From: Colwellia sp. 20A7
GTDB taxonomy: Bacteria > Pseudomonadota > Gammaproteobacteria > Enterobacterales > Alteromonadaceae
Assembly: GCF_009832865.1 (NCBI RefSeq)
Contig: NZ_CP047130.1
Span: forward strand, 124,001 to 188,000
DNA length: 64,000 bases
Direction of reading: 5' to 3'
Part shown: positions 27,517 through 37,354 of the stretch, one piece after another
How positions within the stretch are numbered: position 1 is the stretch's first letter
Layout: the number at the start of each line of letters is the position of its first letter
Notes under the pieces: generated by a model
The model's input: the letters and a program-made list of their open reading frames with translations, nothing else
Databases searched by the model: none
Told to the model about the DNA's origin: nothing
Position numbers and translations under genes: made by a program

Positions 27517-28992
27517 TCAGTTATGCGTTTCTATAAAGTTGTTAAGTTCATTGTTGCAATCACTTTCACACGCTAAATAAACCCAATGTAATTTAGTATC
27601 GTTAATATTTGCTAAAGCTTTTTTGATTCGGGCTATTTTTAACGCGCCTAAGCTGGTGTAAGTCACTTCATCAAGCTCATATTTAAATAATATAACGCCT
27701 GTACCCTGATGTGACTTGGTATAATTAATATTCCAACCTTTCGTTATTTCAGAACGAATGCGAAGATGATCTTTTGGCAGCATTTCGTTTGCATAATAAC
27801 TAGGTTTGCCGTCGAGATTACTACCATCAAAATTGAATGTTTTATATGAACTACCGTTATTATCTAACGTTTTCTGGTCTACGCTTGAATAAAAATAAAC
27901 AGTTGGGAATATCCCTGTCATTTGAACTATGTTTGTAGTTTCATTATTTTGCGTATTATTCAAAAATGATTTCATTGTGGTAGACGAGATAACCATGATG
28001 GCAAGCAATGTTAGTACTACTACTAGTTTAGGTTTAGTACTGGGTGTTACATTGTTGTTATTTTGAAATATATCAGTATCAATAAGTTTGTTGCCCCAAG
28101 CGAACAGCAATACCATGAATGGGATGTAAATGTACCAGCCAAAAGTATTGTGATCTTCCATCAAGCCACTTTCCATATTGGTGTATTCACCAATCATAAT
28201 AAGTGCGGTTATTCTGATCCAGTTTGTTACTAGCGCACCTATAATAGCTACGGTAATAAACAGAGCTGCACGTTTTAAACTTTTTATATATAAGAAAACA
28301 TACAGTGAACTGATAGCGATAGAAACAATAAAATAGCGTAATCCTGAGCAACCATCAGCTATTTCAAATACGCCAGCAGGAATCGTAACAAACTCAGCTT
28401 CAACAAATGTGGGTATTCCTGTGAAACTCATAATATAGGTTACAGCAATTACCGAAAGGTTTTGTAAGTAAGGTGTTAAAAGCCCCCAGAAAGGGAATAT
28501 AAAAGCCATAAAAGCAACGGGAAATATAATTATCCAACTAAAATTGAATAATAATATTAGGCTTGATGTAGCAAGCGCTAAAATAGCCAGCCAATAGCCA
28601 ATACTGATTTGAGCATCACTGGTTATAAATAACAGAAATGCGCTTGAAAGTACTAATAAAATAGAAACAGTAGATAATTTTTCTCTGAAGAGTAGCTTGC
28701 CACTGCGAGATAACTCAAAAAATAAGTAAAGAACGATAAATGGAATTAAGAAGGCATGTGAGTATGTACCGTCATCAAAACTGTGGCGCTCTAATGTTTC
28801 CATAATAGGATAATTTAGCAGGCTTAATACTGTAAATAACACTAGGATGCTCAAAAAAGGGAGCAGCGATTTATTTTGTGAACTTGTATTTTTCTTCATT
28901 GATGGATTATTCATTGAGTTATGTATTGTATCGTCCTTAGTTTCATTAAAATAATATTTATAATTCACGACTTTATTATATAGGTAGTCCAT
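27517..28992 (-). CDS. xrtA: Exosortase with fused EpsI-like C-terminal domain
   Basis: A 491-residue polytopic protein. The exosortase/archaeosortase core has the catalytic cysteine in ADGCSGLRYF (Cys215), the arginine in NWIRI (Arg260) and the histidine in MEDHNTFGWYIY (His281). About eight membrane helices lie before residue 310; a soluble EpsI-like domain fills about 330-491. Exosortases cut PEP-CTERM tails at the inner membrane and transfer the protein to an unknown acceptor. The first 26 residues are polar, so translation may start at Met27 or Met32. Class A is inferred from the EpsI fusion and the locus content. It is divergent from prsT. Confidence 0.92.
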   Translation of the reverse strand: MDYLYNKVVNYKYYFNETKDDTIHNSMNNPSMKKNTSSQNKSLLPFLSILVLFTVLSLLNYPIMETLERHSFDDGTYSHAFLIPFIVLYLFFELSRSGKLLFREKLSTVSILLVLSSAFLLFITSDAQISIGYWLAILALATSSLILLFNFSWIIIFPVAFMAFIFPFWGLLTPYLQNLSVIAVTYIMSFTGIPTFVEAEFVTIPAGVFEIADGCSGLRYFIVSIAISSLYVFLYIKSLKRAALFITVAIIGALVTNWIRITALIMIGEYTNMESGLMEDHNTFGWYIYIPFMVLLFAWGNKLIDTDIFQNNNNVTPSTKPKLVVVLTLLAIMVISSTTMKSFLNNTQNNETTNIVQMTGIFPTVYFYSSVDQKTLDNNGSSYKTFNFDGSNLDGKPSYYANEMLPKDHLRIRSEITKGWNINYTKSHQGTGVILFKYELDEVTYTSLGALKIARIKKALANINDTKLHWVYLACESDCNNELNNFIETHN

Positions 28993-29351
28993 TTTGTCGT
29001 GTTTATTTAATGATGCCCTGATATAGTTGAGGTTACTTTATCAATAGTTAATATAACTTACCAATAGTTTTATTTTGATTATTAAGCCTGTTACTAAGTT
29101 CTGCCTTTATGACTTTTAGCATTTATGAGACCATTTTTTTAAGCACAATTATTAAGCACAATTATTAAGCACAGTATTCGAAATTATCGGGAGTATCCGA
29201 TAGTCTTAAAACCGTGACTAGGTATACACAAATGTATACTTAATTCATTTTGTTCGAAAATAAACAATTCACACAGAATTATAAATTTTTATGATGTTTT
29301 ACAATAAAAATATTTTAGCTGATTTACCTAATAAAGAGTGATGGAGTACTA
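28993..29351. promoter_or_regulatory. Divergent exosortase/prsT control region with repeats
   Basis: This 359-base gap separates the divergent exosortase and prsT genes. It contains 2.5 direct copies of a 13-base unit starting AAGCAC (29141-29173). It also holds a 6-base inverted repeat TATCGG/CCGATA (29185-29190, 29197-29202) and a 7-base inverted repeat GTATACA/TGTATAC with a 4-base spacer (29222-29239). The two symmetric sites have centres 37 bases apart. A possible prsT promoter is TTCACA (29268-29273), 16 bases, TATGAT (29290-29295). Binding proteins are unknown. Confidence 0.5.
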
Positions 29352-32015
29352 ATGAAATTTAAAATTCAAAAAATTACCATAGCAATTTCTCTACTGATAA
29401 CTTTAGGCGCTTGTACGCCAAACAGTACACAAGAAGAACAAATTGCTGAAGCAAAATCATATTTACAACAAGACAAGCCTAAGTCTGCGGTAATACTACT
29501 TAAAAAGGCGATTGTACAATCTCCTAAAGCAGCACTACCTCGTTTTTTATTAGGTAGTAGCTATTTACAAATAGGCAGTGTTGTTTCAGCTGAAAAAGAG
29601 TTGTTATTATCACTTGATTTAGGTTTTGATGTTAATTTAGTTGCCCCTCTTGTTTTTAGGTCACTGCTAGCGCAACAAAAGTATGAAGATATTGTCTTGT
29701 TTGCAAAAGAGTGGGATATCACTGACAAGGAAGCTCAAGGAATTGTTTGGGCATATGAAGTGATTGCTCTGATTGGGCAGGAGGAATTATCAGAAGCTAA
29801 GCGCATATTAGATAAAGTGAACTCTACGTTACCTAATGAGACCATAGTGCAAGTAAGTAATGCATATTACCAAGCAGCAACAAATAACATCGCAAGTGCT
29901 CTATCTACTGTTAACCAAGTCTTGCTTGAGCAACCAGACTCTCTTGAAGCAATAGATCTAAAAGGTAATTTATCTCTATTTACAAAGGATAACGAGGGAG
30001 CTATTTCTGCTTACAAGCGTTATTTAAATTACATTCCTATAAATTATCAGGTTCAAATCAAATTAGCTAAGGCATATATACAAGGTGGTAATTTTGATGA
30101 AGCTGAAAAAATAGTAGACGCTTTATTTAATATTGCCCCAGAAAATGCACTTTTACATCAGATTAAAGGATTATCGCTTTATGCTAAAGAAGATATATCA
30201 CTTGCTAAATACCATATAGAAAAAGCGATACAAAATGGTATGAGAAATCGCTCTAATCAGTTAATTGCAGGTGTGATTTATTTTAGAGAAAAAAATTATG
30301 AACAAGCATACTATTACCTTAATGCAATAAGGGATACTTTAGAAAATGGCCACTCAGCGAAAAAAATTCTTGCCATTACAGAGTTAGCGCTAGGTTATAA
30401 TACTAATGCAGGGCAAACCTTATCAGAATTAGAAATAATGACAGCAGAAGATGAAAAGCTGCTGACTGAAGCTAGTCTGGTTTTATCTAGTCGAGGTGAT
30501 CGTCAAGCAGCTAAGAACTCTATTAGTCAACTTGATAGTGTTGATATGCATGATCCCGACAGTATTTTAAAACTAGGTGCAATAAAGCTATATCTTGATG
30601 ATGTGGAAGGTCTTATTGATATAGAAAAAGTTGTTGCTTCTTCTCCTGAAGATTTAAACCCTAAGGTAGTACTTTTTACTGCTTACCTTGAAGCGAATGA
30701 TTTTTCTAAAGCTTTAGCTATTGCTGAATCCTTAAAAAAAGATATTAAAAGCCAACTCATTGGGTTTAATTTAGCAGCTCTTGTACATATTAAAAAAAAT
30801 GAAATCGAAAAAGCGAAAGATAACTATACAAGTGCTTTGGATATTGATGTAAACAACATTAATTCATTAGTTTTTTTTGCGAGCCAAGCATGGAGTAGTA
30901 GTGATTTTAATTTAGCTAAAGGCTATGTTGAACGTATTCTTAAAGAGCGGCCTATGCATATCTTCGCATTAAAAATGAATTTAAGCATTGATATAGCAAG
31001 TAATGAGGTTAACGAAAGCCTAACCAAAATAAAAAATGCTTATAAAGCGCAACCTGAGATGCCGTATCGCTTATTGTTAGTGGACTCTCTATTTAAACTT
31101 CAAAAATTTAACGAAATTATTCCACTATTAAATGATGCTGATGTAGCTCTAGATGAAAATACTAATAATCAAGTTTGGGTTTATTTGATTCGAAGCTATC
31201 AATTAACAAATGAAATAGAAAAAGCCATTGATGTTGCTAATAAATGGTCGTTAATAAAACCAGAAGAGCAGTTGTCTTGGTTGTATGCTATAGATTTACT
31301 AGATAACCAGCAAAAATTAGCTGAGGCACTTTCTAAAACTGAATCAGCGTTGTTAATACACCCGCAAAGTGCACGCTTAAAAGTATTGTATAGCTACTTT
31401 TTATTACATAGTAAGCAAATAGAGAAAGCAAAAGATACGTTTAATAGCTTAATAGTAGAAGCTAGAACTCTACCTTTAGGTTTGTATTTACAGGGTAACT
31501 TTTTGGCGGTAGAAGGAAGCTATCAAGAAGCTTTAAATACTTTAACTGCTAGTTATAAAGCAAGTAATAGAGCTAAAACGGCGCATTTAATTTATTTTAT
31601 CTTACAAAAACTCAATCAAACAGCGCAAGCACATGAGTTTTTAGAGCAACATTTAGTACGTTTCCCTAAAGATATAGCGACACGCCTTATTTTAGCTGAT
31701 AACTATATGGAGACTTCGCGTGATAAAGCTATTAATCATTATCTTTATTTAGCAAATAATAATGTCGCTTCAGCAACAGTGTTAAATAACCTTGCTTGGT
31801 TACAATTAACAAAAGGAGAATACGAGAAAGCAAAAGAGAATATAGAAAAGGCTCTTGAGTTGAACCCTAATAGCGTCAGTGTGTTAGATACAGCAGCAGA
31901 AATTAATCTTAAATTGAATAAAAAAGTAGTCGCTAAAGATTATTGGAACAAAGCTTTATTATTAGATTTAGATAATTCAAAAATAAAAGCTAAGCTTGAA
32001 GCCATTTCTAATTAA
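29352..32015 (+). CDS. prsT: PEP-CTERM system TPR-repeat lipoprotein (PrsT-type), copy 1
   Basis: An 887-residue protein with a lipoprotein signal peptide ending LGAC (Cys21). The rest is a solenoid of tetratricopeptide repeats, with the pattern A-x2-Y/F-x2-A/L-L repeated to the end (for example LLGSSYLQIGSVVSAEKELL and YEKAKENIEKALELNPNS). Length and architecture match the PrsT family that accompanies exosortase A loci. It is probably attached to the membrane facing the periplasm, serving as an EPS/protein-export scaffold. The PEP-CTERM substrate follows after 203 bases with its own promoter. Confidence 0.88.
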   Translation: MKFKIQKITIAISLLITLGACTPNSTQEEQIAEAKSYLQQDKPKSAVILLKKAIVQSPKAALPRFLLGSSYLQIGSVVSAEKELLLSLDLGFDVNLVAPLVFRSLLAQQKYEDIVLFAKEWDITDKEAQGIVWAYEVIALIGQEELSEAKRILDKVNSTLPNETIVQVSNAYYQAATNNIASALSTVNQVLLEQPDSLEAIDLKGNLSLFTKDNEGAISAYKRYLNYIPINYQVQIKLAKAYIQGGNFDEAEKIVDALFNIAPENALLHQIKGLSLYAKEDISLAKYHIEKAIQNGMRNRSNQLIAGVIYFREKNYEQAYYYLNAIRDTLENGHSAKKILAITELALGYNTNAGQTLSELEIMTAEDEKLLTEASLVLSSRGDRQAAKNSISQLDSVDMHDPDSILKLGAIKLYLDDVEGLIDIEKVVASSPEDLNPKVVLFTAYLEANDFSKALAIAESLKKDIKSQLIGFNLAALVHIKKNEIEKAKDNYTSALDIDVNNINSLVFFASQAWSSSDFNLAKGYVERILKERPMHIFALKMNLSIDIASNEVNESLTKIKNAYKAQPEMPYRLLLVDSLFKLQKFNEIIPLLNDADVALDENTNNQVWVYLIRSYQLTNEIEKAIDVANKWSLIKPEEQLSWLYAIDLLDNQQKLAEALSKTESALLIHPQSARLKVLYSYFLLHSKQIEKAKDTFNSLIVEARTLPLGLYLQGNFLAVEGSYQEALNTLTASYKASNRAKTAHLIYFILQKLNQTAQAHEFLEQHLVRFPKDIATRLILADNYMETSRDKAINHYLYLANNNVASATVLNNLAWLQLTKGEYEKAKENIEKALELNPNSVSVLDTAAEINLKLNKKVVAKDYWNKALLLDLDNSKIKAKLEAISN

Positions 32016-32144
32016 TGTGGTGTTTCAAAATGGACAAGATGAAGTTAATAGTAAGGTGAATTAAAGTGTCAGTTAATTTTACAACTAAAGGAAATGTAAA
32101 TGACGACAACTTAAAAAGTCATTTTAAAACATGATGTTGCAATG

Positions 32145-32161
32145 TTGGCACGCTTGGTGCT
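32145..32161 (+). promoter_or_regulatory. Sigma-54 (RpoN) promoter of the PEP-CTERM gene
   Basis: TTGGCACG (32145-32152), four bases, then GTGCT (32157-32161). The invariant GG (32147-32148) and GC (32159-32160) are exactly ten bases apart, as the -24/-12 class requires, and only one consensus base differs (GTGC for TTGC). Transcription would start near 32172, leaving a leader of about 47 bases; AAGGA precedes the ATG. PEP-CTERM genes are known to be RpoN- and PrsK/PrsR-controlled in several species. An inverted repeat AAATGAC/GTCATTT lies just upstream (32098-32124). Confidence 0.75.
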
Positions 32162-32218
32162 TATATACTTAACATAGAATTGAACTTCACTATTTACATA
32201 TAAGACAAGGAATTAAAA

Positions 32219-33094
32219 ATGAAAAAATTACTTTTAGCTTCGGCTTTAGCGTTAACAACTACTGTTGCAGTAGCAGACCCTATCTTTTTGGATGTAGGAC
32301 TGGATTTTGGTGGAAATGGTAACGTTGCAACTACTTCAAGTTCTACAGGTTGGATTGACCAGTTAACATATATTTACCAATCTGATACTACTGTAGTTGA
32401 TGTAGATGGTAGCTTTAGTGGTACTGCTGCAAGTTTACTTACTGACGGTGATAGCATTGTAACTAACGGTGGTTTTATCAATGGCGATTTGAACAGCCTG
32501 AGTACTAACCTAATTACAGGACTTAACCCACAACAAACAACGTTTGGTGGTCCTAGTGATAATGGTTATGGTGGTGACTGGGGTTTAACATTCCAAATCA
32601 CAAACCTAATGGGTACTGTTGCTGGTGGCACTAATCAATATCTTGATTATACTTCAGGTGCTATTAGCATTTATTATTATCAAGCAGGTATGACTGCAAC
32701 TACTGATTTCATTGAGTTATTTACTATTAATGTAACAAATTCAGGATTGACTGCTTCAGGTTCTTTTGTAGGTGGTAATGTTACTAACTACGGTACTGAC
32801 CTTGTAAACGGTGTTGTTGCTGGTGATGTATTTAATAACCTATTTGGTGGCTTTAAAGAATATTCAGAAGATCAAGTATCTCCTGATTTCGCGGTTAATT
32901 CTTTACTTGATTATAATACTGAAGATGTGAAGAGTGCAGATTTTCTTGGTACAGATTTAGAAGGTAATAATATCTTTAGGGTTGAAGGACAGCATGATGG
33001 TTCAATTGTTTTTAATGTTCCAGAGCCTGCTTCAATTGCAATATTAGGTTTAGGTTTATTAGGTTTAGCTGGCGCACGTCGTCGTAAATCTTAA
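32219..33094 (+). CDS. PEP-CTERM sorting-domain protein, exosortase substrate
   Basis: A 291-residue secreted protein. The N-terminal signal peptide MKKLLLASALALTTTVAVA is followed by a Gly/Asn/Thr/Asp-rich, cysteine-free beta-type body, as in many PEP-CTERM proteins. The tail has the tripartite signal: PEP at 268-270, a hydrophobic helix (SIAILGLGLLGLAG) and an arginine-rich end (ARRRKS). The exosortase at 27517-28992 is its expected processing enzyme. It is transcribed alone, from a sigma-54 promoter to a strong terminator, suggesting separately controlled, possibly high, expression. The role of the mature protein is unknown; an EPS-associated matrix protein is the usual inference. Confidence 0.92.
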   Translation: MKKLLLASALALTTTVAVADPIFLDVGLDFGGNGNVATTSSSTGWIDQLTYIYQSDTTVVDVDGSFSGTAASLLTDGDSIVTNGGFINGDLNSLSTNLITGLNPQQTTFGGPSDNGYGGDWGLTFQITNLMGTVAGGTNQYLDYTSGAISIYYYQAGMTATTDFIELFTINVTNSGLTASGSFVGGNVTNYGTDLVNGVVAGDVFNNLFGGFKEYSEDQVSPDFAVNSLLDYNTEDVKSADFLGTDLEGNNIFRVEGQHDGSIVFNVPEPASIAILGLGLLGLAGARRRKS

Positions 33095-33120
33095 TTAAAT
33101 ATTAGCCTCGGCTAAAATAA

Positions 33121-33147
33121 AAAAAACCGCCTCTTGGCGGTTTTTTT
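33121..33147. terminator. Intrinsic terminator, bidirectional
   Basis: Stem arms at 33121-33131 and 33136-33146 enclose a TCTT loop. The core ACCGCC/GGCGGT is flanked by A-run and T-run, so it can stop transcription from both sides. It ends the PEP-CTERM gene and also faces the convergent ThiF-like gene. Confidence 0.92.
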
Positions 33148-33244
33148 ATTTCTATTTTTTAGTTTGTAAATGATAGTTTAGAATATTATGTATTAGCGGG
33201 CAGAATGAGTGTCGTTTAATCATTTGAGGTGATTTCGCTTATGA

Positions 33245-34135
33245 TTAATTGTTACCCTTTAATAGTTGTTTTACTCGCCAGAACATATATTTTTGAATTG
33301 GGTTTTTGTTACCCCAAGGTCGCCATGTTTTTATTAGCTTGTTTCTATAGGCATCGAAATGTAATCCATGTGGGGCATGTATAACTTCACCACGCTTTAG
33401 AATGATTTTTAAAACATTAGTGCACAATGTGCCAGCGGCTAATGAAATCCCCATACATGTTGAGGGTACTTTTTTATTAAGGAAGTTTACAGAAGACCTA
33501 TCAACTAGGTAATGTCTTTGTTGAACAGAAGGAGAAACACCAATAACAAAACGAATGATATTGTCATTAAATATCAGATCTTTTTCGTTATCACTTGCAT
33601 CTTGAGTGGGGTCTACAATAGCAAAGTACTCATCGAAAGACATTTTTCCGGGCATAAAAACTAGAAAAGCAGTACCCATACCCATTGGTGCTGCTGTTAT
33701 TGTAGGAATGCCTTTTTCATAACAACGCCTAAATACTTTACGGCGAATTTCTAAACAAAAAATATCTAGGCTATCAACATAAATATCCACACCGTCTAGA
33801 AAATCTTCTAAATTATTTTCGTCAATTCCACTGTCAAAGTTTTTTACATAGGCTTCAGGATTAATACCTTTTATAGTCTCTTCCATTACCGCTGCTTTAG
33901 CTTTGCCTAACGTAGACATATTAGCGCCTGCTTGACGGTTGAAATTGGCAACATCGTAGTCATCAAGATCTGAAATATGAAAATTACCAATACCTAGTCT
34001 AGAAAGTACAATAGTATGATCTCCGCCTACGCCTCCCAAACCACCAATGGCAACTTTTGTATTTCTTAATATTTGTTGTTCTTGTTGAGTAACCCAACCG
34101 ATATTTCGAGAAAATGCTTCCTCATAATTAAACAT
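33245..34135 (-). CDS. ThiF/MoeB/E1-like adenylyltransferase
   Basis: A 296-residue Rossmann-fold E1-like protein. The ATP-binding motif GGLGGVGGDHTIVLSRLGIG (about 31-50) is followed by the metal-binding SDLDDYDVANFNRQ (about 54-67), with the NxNRQ arginine typical of active enzymes. IYVDSLDIFCLEIRRKVFRRC and AAPMGMGTAFLVF follow. CxxC zinc pairs of ThiF/MoeB are not evident, and no ubiquitin-like ThiS/MoaD partner lies nearby. The family adenylates a C-terminal carboxylate. Here it stands alone inside an exosortase locus, with an N-acyl amino acid synthase-like gene 6 kb away; its substrate is unknown. Confidence 0.82.
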   Translation of the reverse strand: MFNYEEAFSRNIGWVTQQEQQILRNTKVAIGGLGGVGGDHTIVLSRLGIGNFHISDLDDYDVANFNRQAGANMSTLGKAKAAVMEETIKGINPEAYVKNFDSGIDENNLEDFLDGVDIYVDSLDIFCLEIRRKVFRRCYEKGIPTITAAPMGMGTAFLVFMPGKMSFDEYFAIVDPTQDASDNEKDLIFNDNIIRFVIGVSPSVQQRHYLVDRSSVNFLNKKVPSTCMGISLAAGTLCTNVLKIILKRGEVIHAPHGLHFDAYRNKLIKTWRPWGNKNPIQKYMFWRVKQLLKGNN

Positions 34136-34350
34136 TTAATACCCCTTGATAAAAAGACTAGTTAGCTGAAATAGATGGAAAAAGTATAGTGTTAAAATTG
34201 ATTTAATTCATGTAAAAATCAATATAGACATTAAGTTTATAGTAGTTTATTCCTAATAAGCGGTTAAAACACTAATATATTTTTCAAAAGCTATTATTAT
34301 GTTCTATTACTGCACTTTTGATATTAAGCACTTTTTTGTATGGAAGATAC

Positions 34351-35787
34351 ATGACTCAAGTAAAAACGCCTTCATTGGCTATTTCACCTATTATTATGTG
34401 TGGTGGTAGTGGAACTCGCTTATGGCCTCTATCGCGCGCGCAGTTTCCTAAACAATTTTTAGCATTGATAAATGATACTAGTCTGTTGCAAGACACCTTG
34501 GCGCGTTTACCAATAAAACACCAGGCACCTGTTTTTATTTGTAATGAAGATCATCGGTTTTTAGTCGCAGAACAGGTTAAACAAGTTAAGTGTTCCGGCG
34601 CAACTATTCTACTGGAGCCTGAAGGAAAGAATACAGCACCAGCAGTTGCTATCGCAGCTTTAAATGCTCTGGAAAATGATGATGATGCGCTCTTACTTGT
34701 TTTAGCTGCAGATCATGTGATTAAAGATTTAGAAAAATTTCATCAAGCTATTGATATCGCAAGTGTTGCCGCAGCACGAGGAAAATTGGTTACTTTTGGT
34801 GTTGTGCCTACACATGCTGAAACAGGGTACGGTTATATTAAGCAAGGTAATAAAAAAGGCGATGGTACCTATCAAGTTGCTAAATTTGTTGAAAAACCTA
34901 ATATTGATACAGCACAAAGCTATGTAGAGTCTGGTGATTATTTATGGAATAGCGGTATGTTTTTGTTTAAAGCAAGCCGTTATCTAGAAGAGTTAGCAAA
35001 GTTTAGACCCGATATCTTAGTTGCTTGCCAAGAAGCCATGGGTAAAGTGGCAGCTGATTTAGATTTTATTCGTCCAGACCGAGATGCTTTTTTACAATGT
35101 GACAACGTTTCGATTGACTATGCTGTGATGGAAAAAACTGACGATGCTGTGGTAGTGCCTTTAGATGCCGGTTGGAGTGATATTGGTTCATATTCTGCAC
35201 TTTGGGAAATCGGTCAGCAAGATTTACAACATAATGTGTTAAAAGGAGATGTTATTGCCCACGATACCCGTAATAGTTATTTACACAGTCAAAATAAACT
35301 TATTGCTACTTTAGGTGTGGATAATTTAGTTGTTATTGATACGCCTGATGCTGTACTCGTTGCCGATAAAAATAAAGTCCAGAATGTGGAGGGTATAGTA
35401 AATGAGTTAAAAGCTTTGCAGCGACCCGAGACAAAATTGCACCGAGAAGTTTATCGCCCATGGGGGAAGTATGACCTTGTTGATCAAGGTGAACGCTTTC
35501 AGGTAAAACGTATTACGGTTAATCCTGGCGCTAAACTGTCGGTACAAACGCATCAGCATAGAGCTGAACACTGGGTTATCGTCTCAGGCATAGCAAAAGT
35601 GACATTGAATGGTGAGATTACTATTTTAAAAGAAAATCAATCCACTTATATCCCTATTGGTGCTGTTCATGCGCTAGAGAACCCAGGATTACTGCCTTTG
35701 GAAATGATAGAGGTACAGTCGGGAAGTTATTTAGGAGAGGACGATATTGTTCGTTTTGAAGATAAATATGGGCGTGTAAAAGAGTGA
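34351..35787 (+). CDS. manC: Mannose-1-phosphate guanylyltransferase / mannose-6-phosphate isomerase
   Basis: A 478-residue bifunctional enzyme. The N-terminal nucleotidyltransferase has [20 protein letters not shown] near the start, AADHVI and KFVEKP. The C-terminal cupin has [20 protein letters not shown], with the metal-binding [10 protein letters not shown] motif and HALENPG. It makes GDP-mannose from mannose 1-phosphate and GTP and also isomerises fructose 6-phosphate. The frame is open up to a TTG at 34318, but the ATG at 34351, preceded by GGAAG, gives the usual family length and is preferred. It overlaps manB by four bases. Confidence 0.93.
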   Translation: MTQVKTPSLAISPIIMCGGSGTRLWPLSRAQFPKQFLALINDTSLLQDTLARLPIKHQAPVFICNEDHRFLVAEQVKQVKCSGATILLEPEGKNTAPAVAIAALNALENDDDALLLVLAADHVIKDLEKFHQAIDIASVAAARGKLVTFGVVPTHAETGYGYIKQGNKKGDGTYQVAKFVEKPNIDTAQSYVESGDYLWNSGMFLFKASRYLEELAKFRPDILVACQEAMGKVAADLDFIRPDRDAFLQCDNVSIDYAVMEKTDDAVVVPLDAGWSDIGSYSALWEIGQQDLQHNVLKGDVIAHDTRNSYLHSQNKLIATLGVDNLVVIDTPDAVLVADKNKVQNVEGIVNELKALQRPETKLHREVYRPWGKYDLVDQGERFQVKRITVNPGAKLSVQTHQHRAEHWVIVSGIAKVTLNGEITILKENQSTYIPIGAVHALENPGLLPLEMIEVQSGSYLGEDDIVRFEDKYGRVKE

Positions 35788-37202
35788 GCGACCTAACGTG
35801 TTTTAAAGCTTACGATATTCGAGGGAAGGTTGGCGAAGAATTAAATACAGAGATTGCCTATCGTATTGGACAGGCTTTTGCTCAATATACTAGGGCAAAG
35901 AAAGTGGTCATAGGTGCTGATATCCGTTTAACGAGCGAATCATTGAAGTTAGCACTTGCCAACGGTTTAATGGACGGTGGTAGTGATGTTATTGATCTAG
36001 GTTTGTCTGGGACCGAGCATATTTACTTTGCGACAAGTTATCTAGAGTGTGAGGGCGGCATTGTTGTTACTGCTAGCCATAATCCTATCGACTACAATGG
36101 CATGAAGCTAGTTCGAGAAAACTCTAAAGCTATCAGTGGTGATACTGGCCTTTTAGATATTAAGGCATTGGCTGAGCAGAACGAGTTTACTCACGTTGAG
36201 CGAAAAGGAATATATGCTACTTATGATATCAGTCAGCCCTATACTGAGCATTTGTTAACTTATATTAATGCTAAAAATTTTTCTTTATTACATTCTAAAT
36301 CAGGTAAACCATTAAAATTAGTGGTTAATGCTGGTAATGGCACAGCAGGCCCGACAATAGATGCAATTGAGATCGCCTTTAAACAGTTAAGCGTACCTGT
36401 TGAGTTTATTAAAGTGCATCATCAGCCTGATGGTAACTTTCCAAACGGTATTCCAAACCCTTTATTAGTAGAAAATAGATCGGTTACTCAAAAGGCGGTA
36501 GTAGAGCACAGTGCTGATATGGGGATTGCTTGGGATGGCGATTTTGATCGTTGTTTTTTCTTTGACGAGCAAGGGCGGTTTATTGAGGGATATTATATTG
36601 TTGGTTTGTTAGCGGAATATTTTTTAGCGAAAACTGCTAAAAATAATAATAGTCAGGTAAATTCATCACCACAAAAAATAATTCATGATCCTCGGTTAAC
36701 ATGGAATACCATTGATATCGTTGCACGAGCTGGCGGTCAAGCTATTCAAAATAAAACAGGACATGCATTTATAAAAGAGCGTATGCGTAGTGAAGATGCT
36801 ATTTATGGGGGAGAGATGAGTGCTCACCACTATTTTAGAGACTTTTTCTATTGCGATAGCGGTATGATTCCTTGGCTATTAATTGCTGAATTAATGTGCT
36901 TACGTCAAGAGCCTTTATCCAATTTAGTTCAAGCACGTATTAAAGCCTATCCCTCTTCAGGTGAAATTAATAGCCGCGTTGTCGATGCTCAAAAAGCGAT
37001 TACTCGTGTACTTAACTTTTATCAAAATGATGCTCAGTTGATAGATAATACAGATGGTATTAGTATGGAGTTTAGTTATTGGCGTTTTAACTTACGTAGC
37101 AGTAATACTGAGCCAGTCGTTAGGCTAAATGTTGAATCGAAAGGTAATATAGAATTAATGAATGAGAAAACTCAAGAAGTGTTGATGTTGTTACGACAAT
37201 AA
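35784..37202 (+). CDS. manB: Phosphomannomutase
   Basis: A 472-residue alpha-D-phosphohexomutase. It shows the phosphoserine loop [14 protein letters not shown] (about 94-107), the magnesium loop WDGDFDRCF (about 250-258), the sugar-binding GEMSAHHYF (about 345-353) and the phosphate-binding [12 protein letters not shown] near residue 440. It converts mannose 6-phosphate to mannose 1-phosphate for ManC. The start is GTG in a GTGA overlap with the manC stop, so translation is coupled. Together they supply GDP-mannose for the EPS glycosyltransferases. Confidence 0.93.
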   Translation: MSDLTCFKAYDIRGKVGEELNTEIAYRIGQAFAQYTRAKKVVIGADIRLTSESLKLALANGLMDGGSDVIDLGLSGTEHIYFATSYLECEGGIVVTASHNPIDYNGMKLVRENSKAISGDTGLLDIKALAEQNEFTHVERKGIYATYDISQPYTEHLLTYINAKNFSLLHSKSGKPLKLVVNAGNGTAGPTIDAIEIAFKQLSVPVEFIKVHHQPDGNFPNGIPNPLLVENRSVTQKAVVEHSADMGIAWDGDFDRCFFFDEQGRFIEGYYIVGLLAEYFLAKTAKNNNSQVNSSPQKIIHDPRLTWNTIDIVARAGGQAIQNKTGHAFIKERMRSEDAIYGGEMSAHHYFRDFFYCDSGMIPWLLIAELMCLRQEPLSNLVQARIKAYPSSGEINSRVVDAQKAITRVLNFYQNDAQLIDNTDGISMEFSYWRFNLRSSNTEPVVRLNVESKGNIELMNEKTQEVLMLLRQ

Positions 37203-37354
37203 ATGTCATATCAGTGTGAGATATTAAGGGGAGTGAAGCATATATTTTGTTGAATTACCTCCTACATGGTGAATTGATTTCATCTAGGGTATATTTAATT
37301 GTGTCAGTGAGTTTTTATTAGGGATTATTTCATATCTCGAAAAAGGAAAGTTAA

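Noticed and set aside
27485..27519. TGATAACA/TGTTATCA repeat as a terminator between convergent genes
   Set aside because: The 19-base loop and lack of a T-run make a functional terminator unlikely; noted only as a possible related binding site.
29141..29173. 13-base tandem repeats as replication iterons
   Set aside because: Only 2.5 copies, no DnaA boxes or replication gene nearby, and the location is a divergent promoter region.
34318..34350. Upstream TTG as the manC start
   Set aside because: The added 11 residues lie outside the conserved family start, and the ATG at 34351 has GGAAG just upstream.
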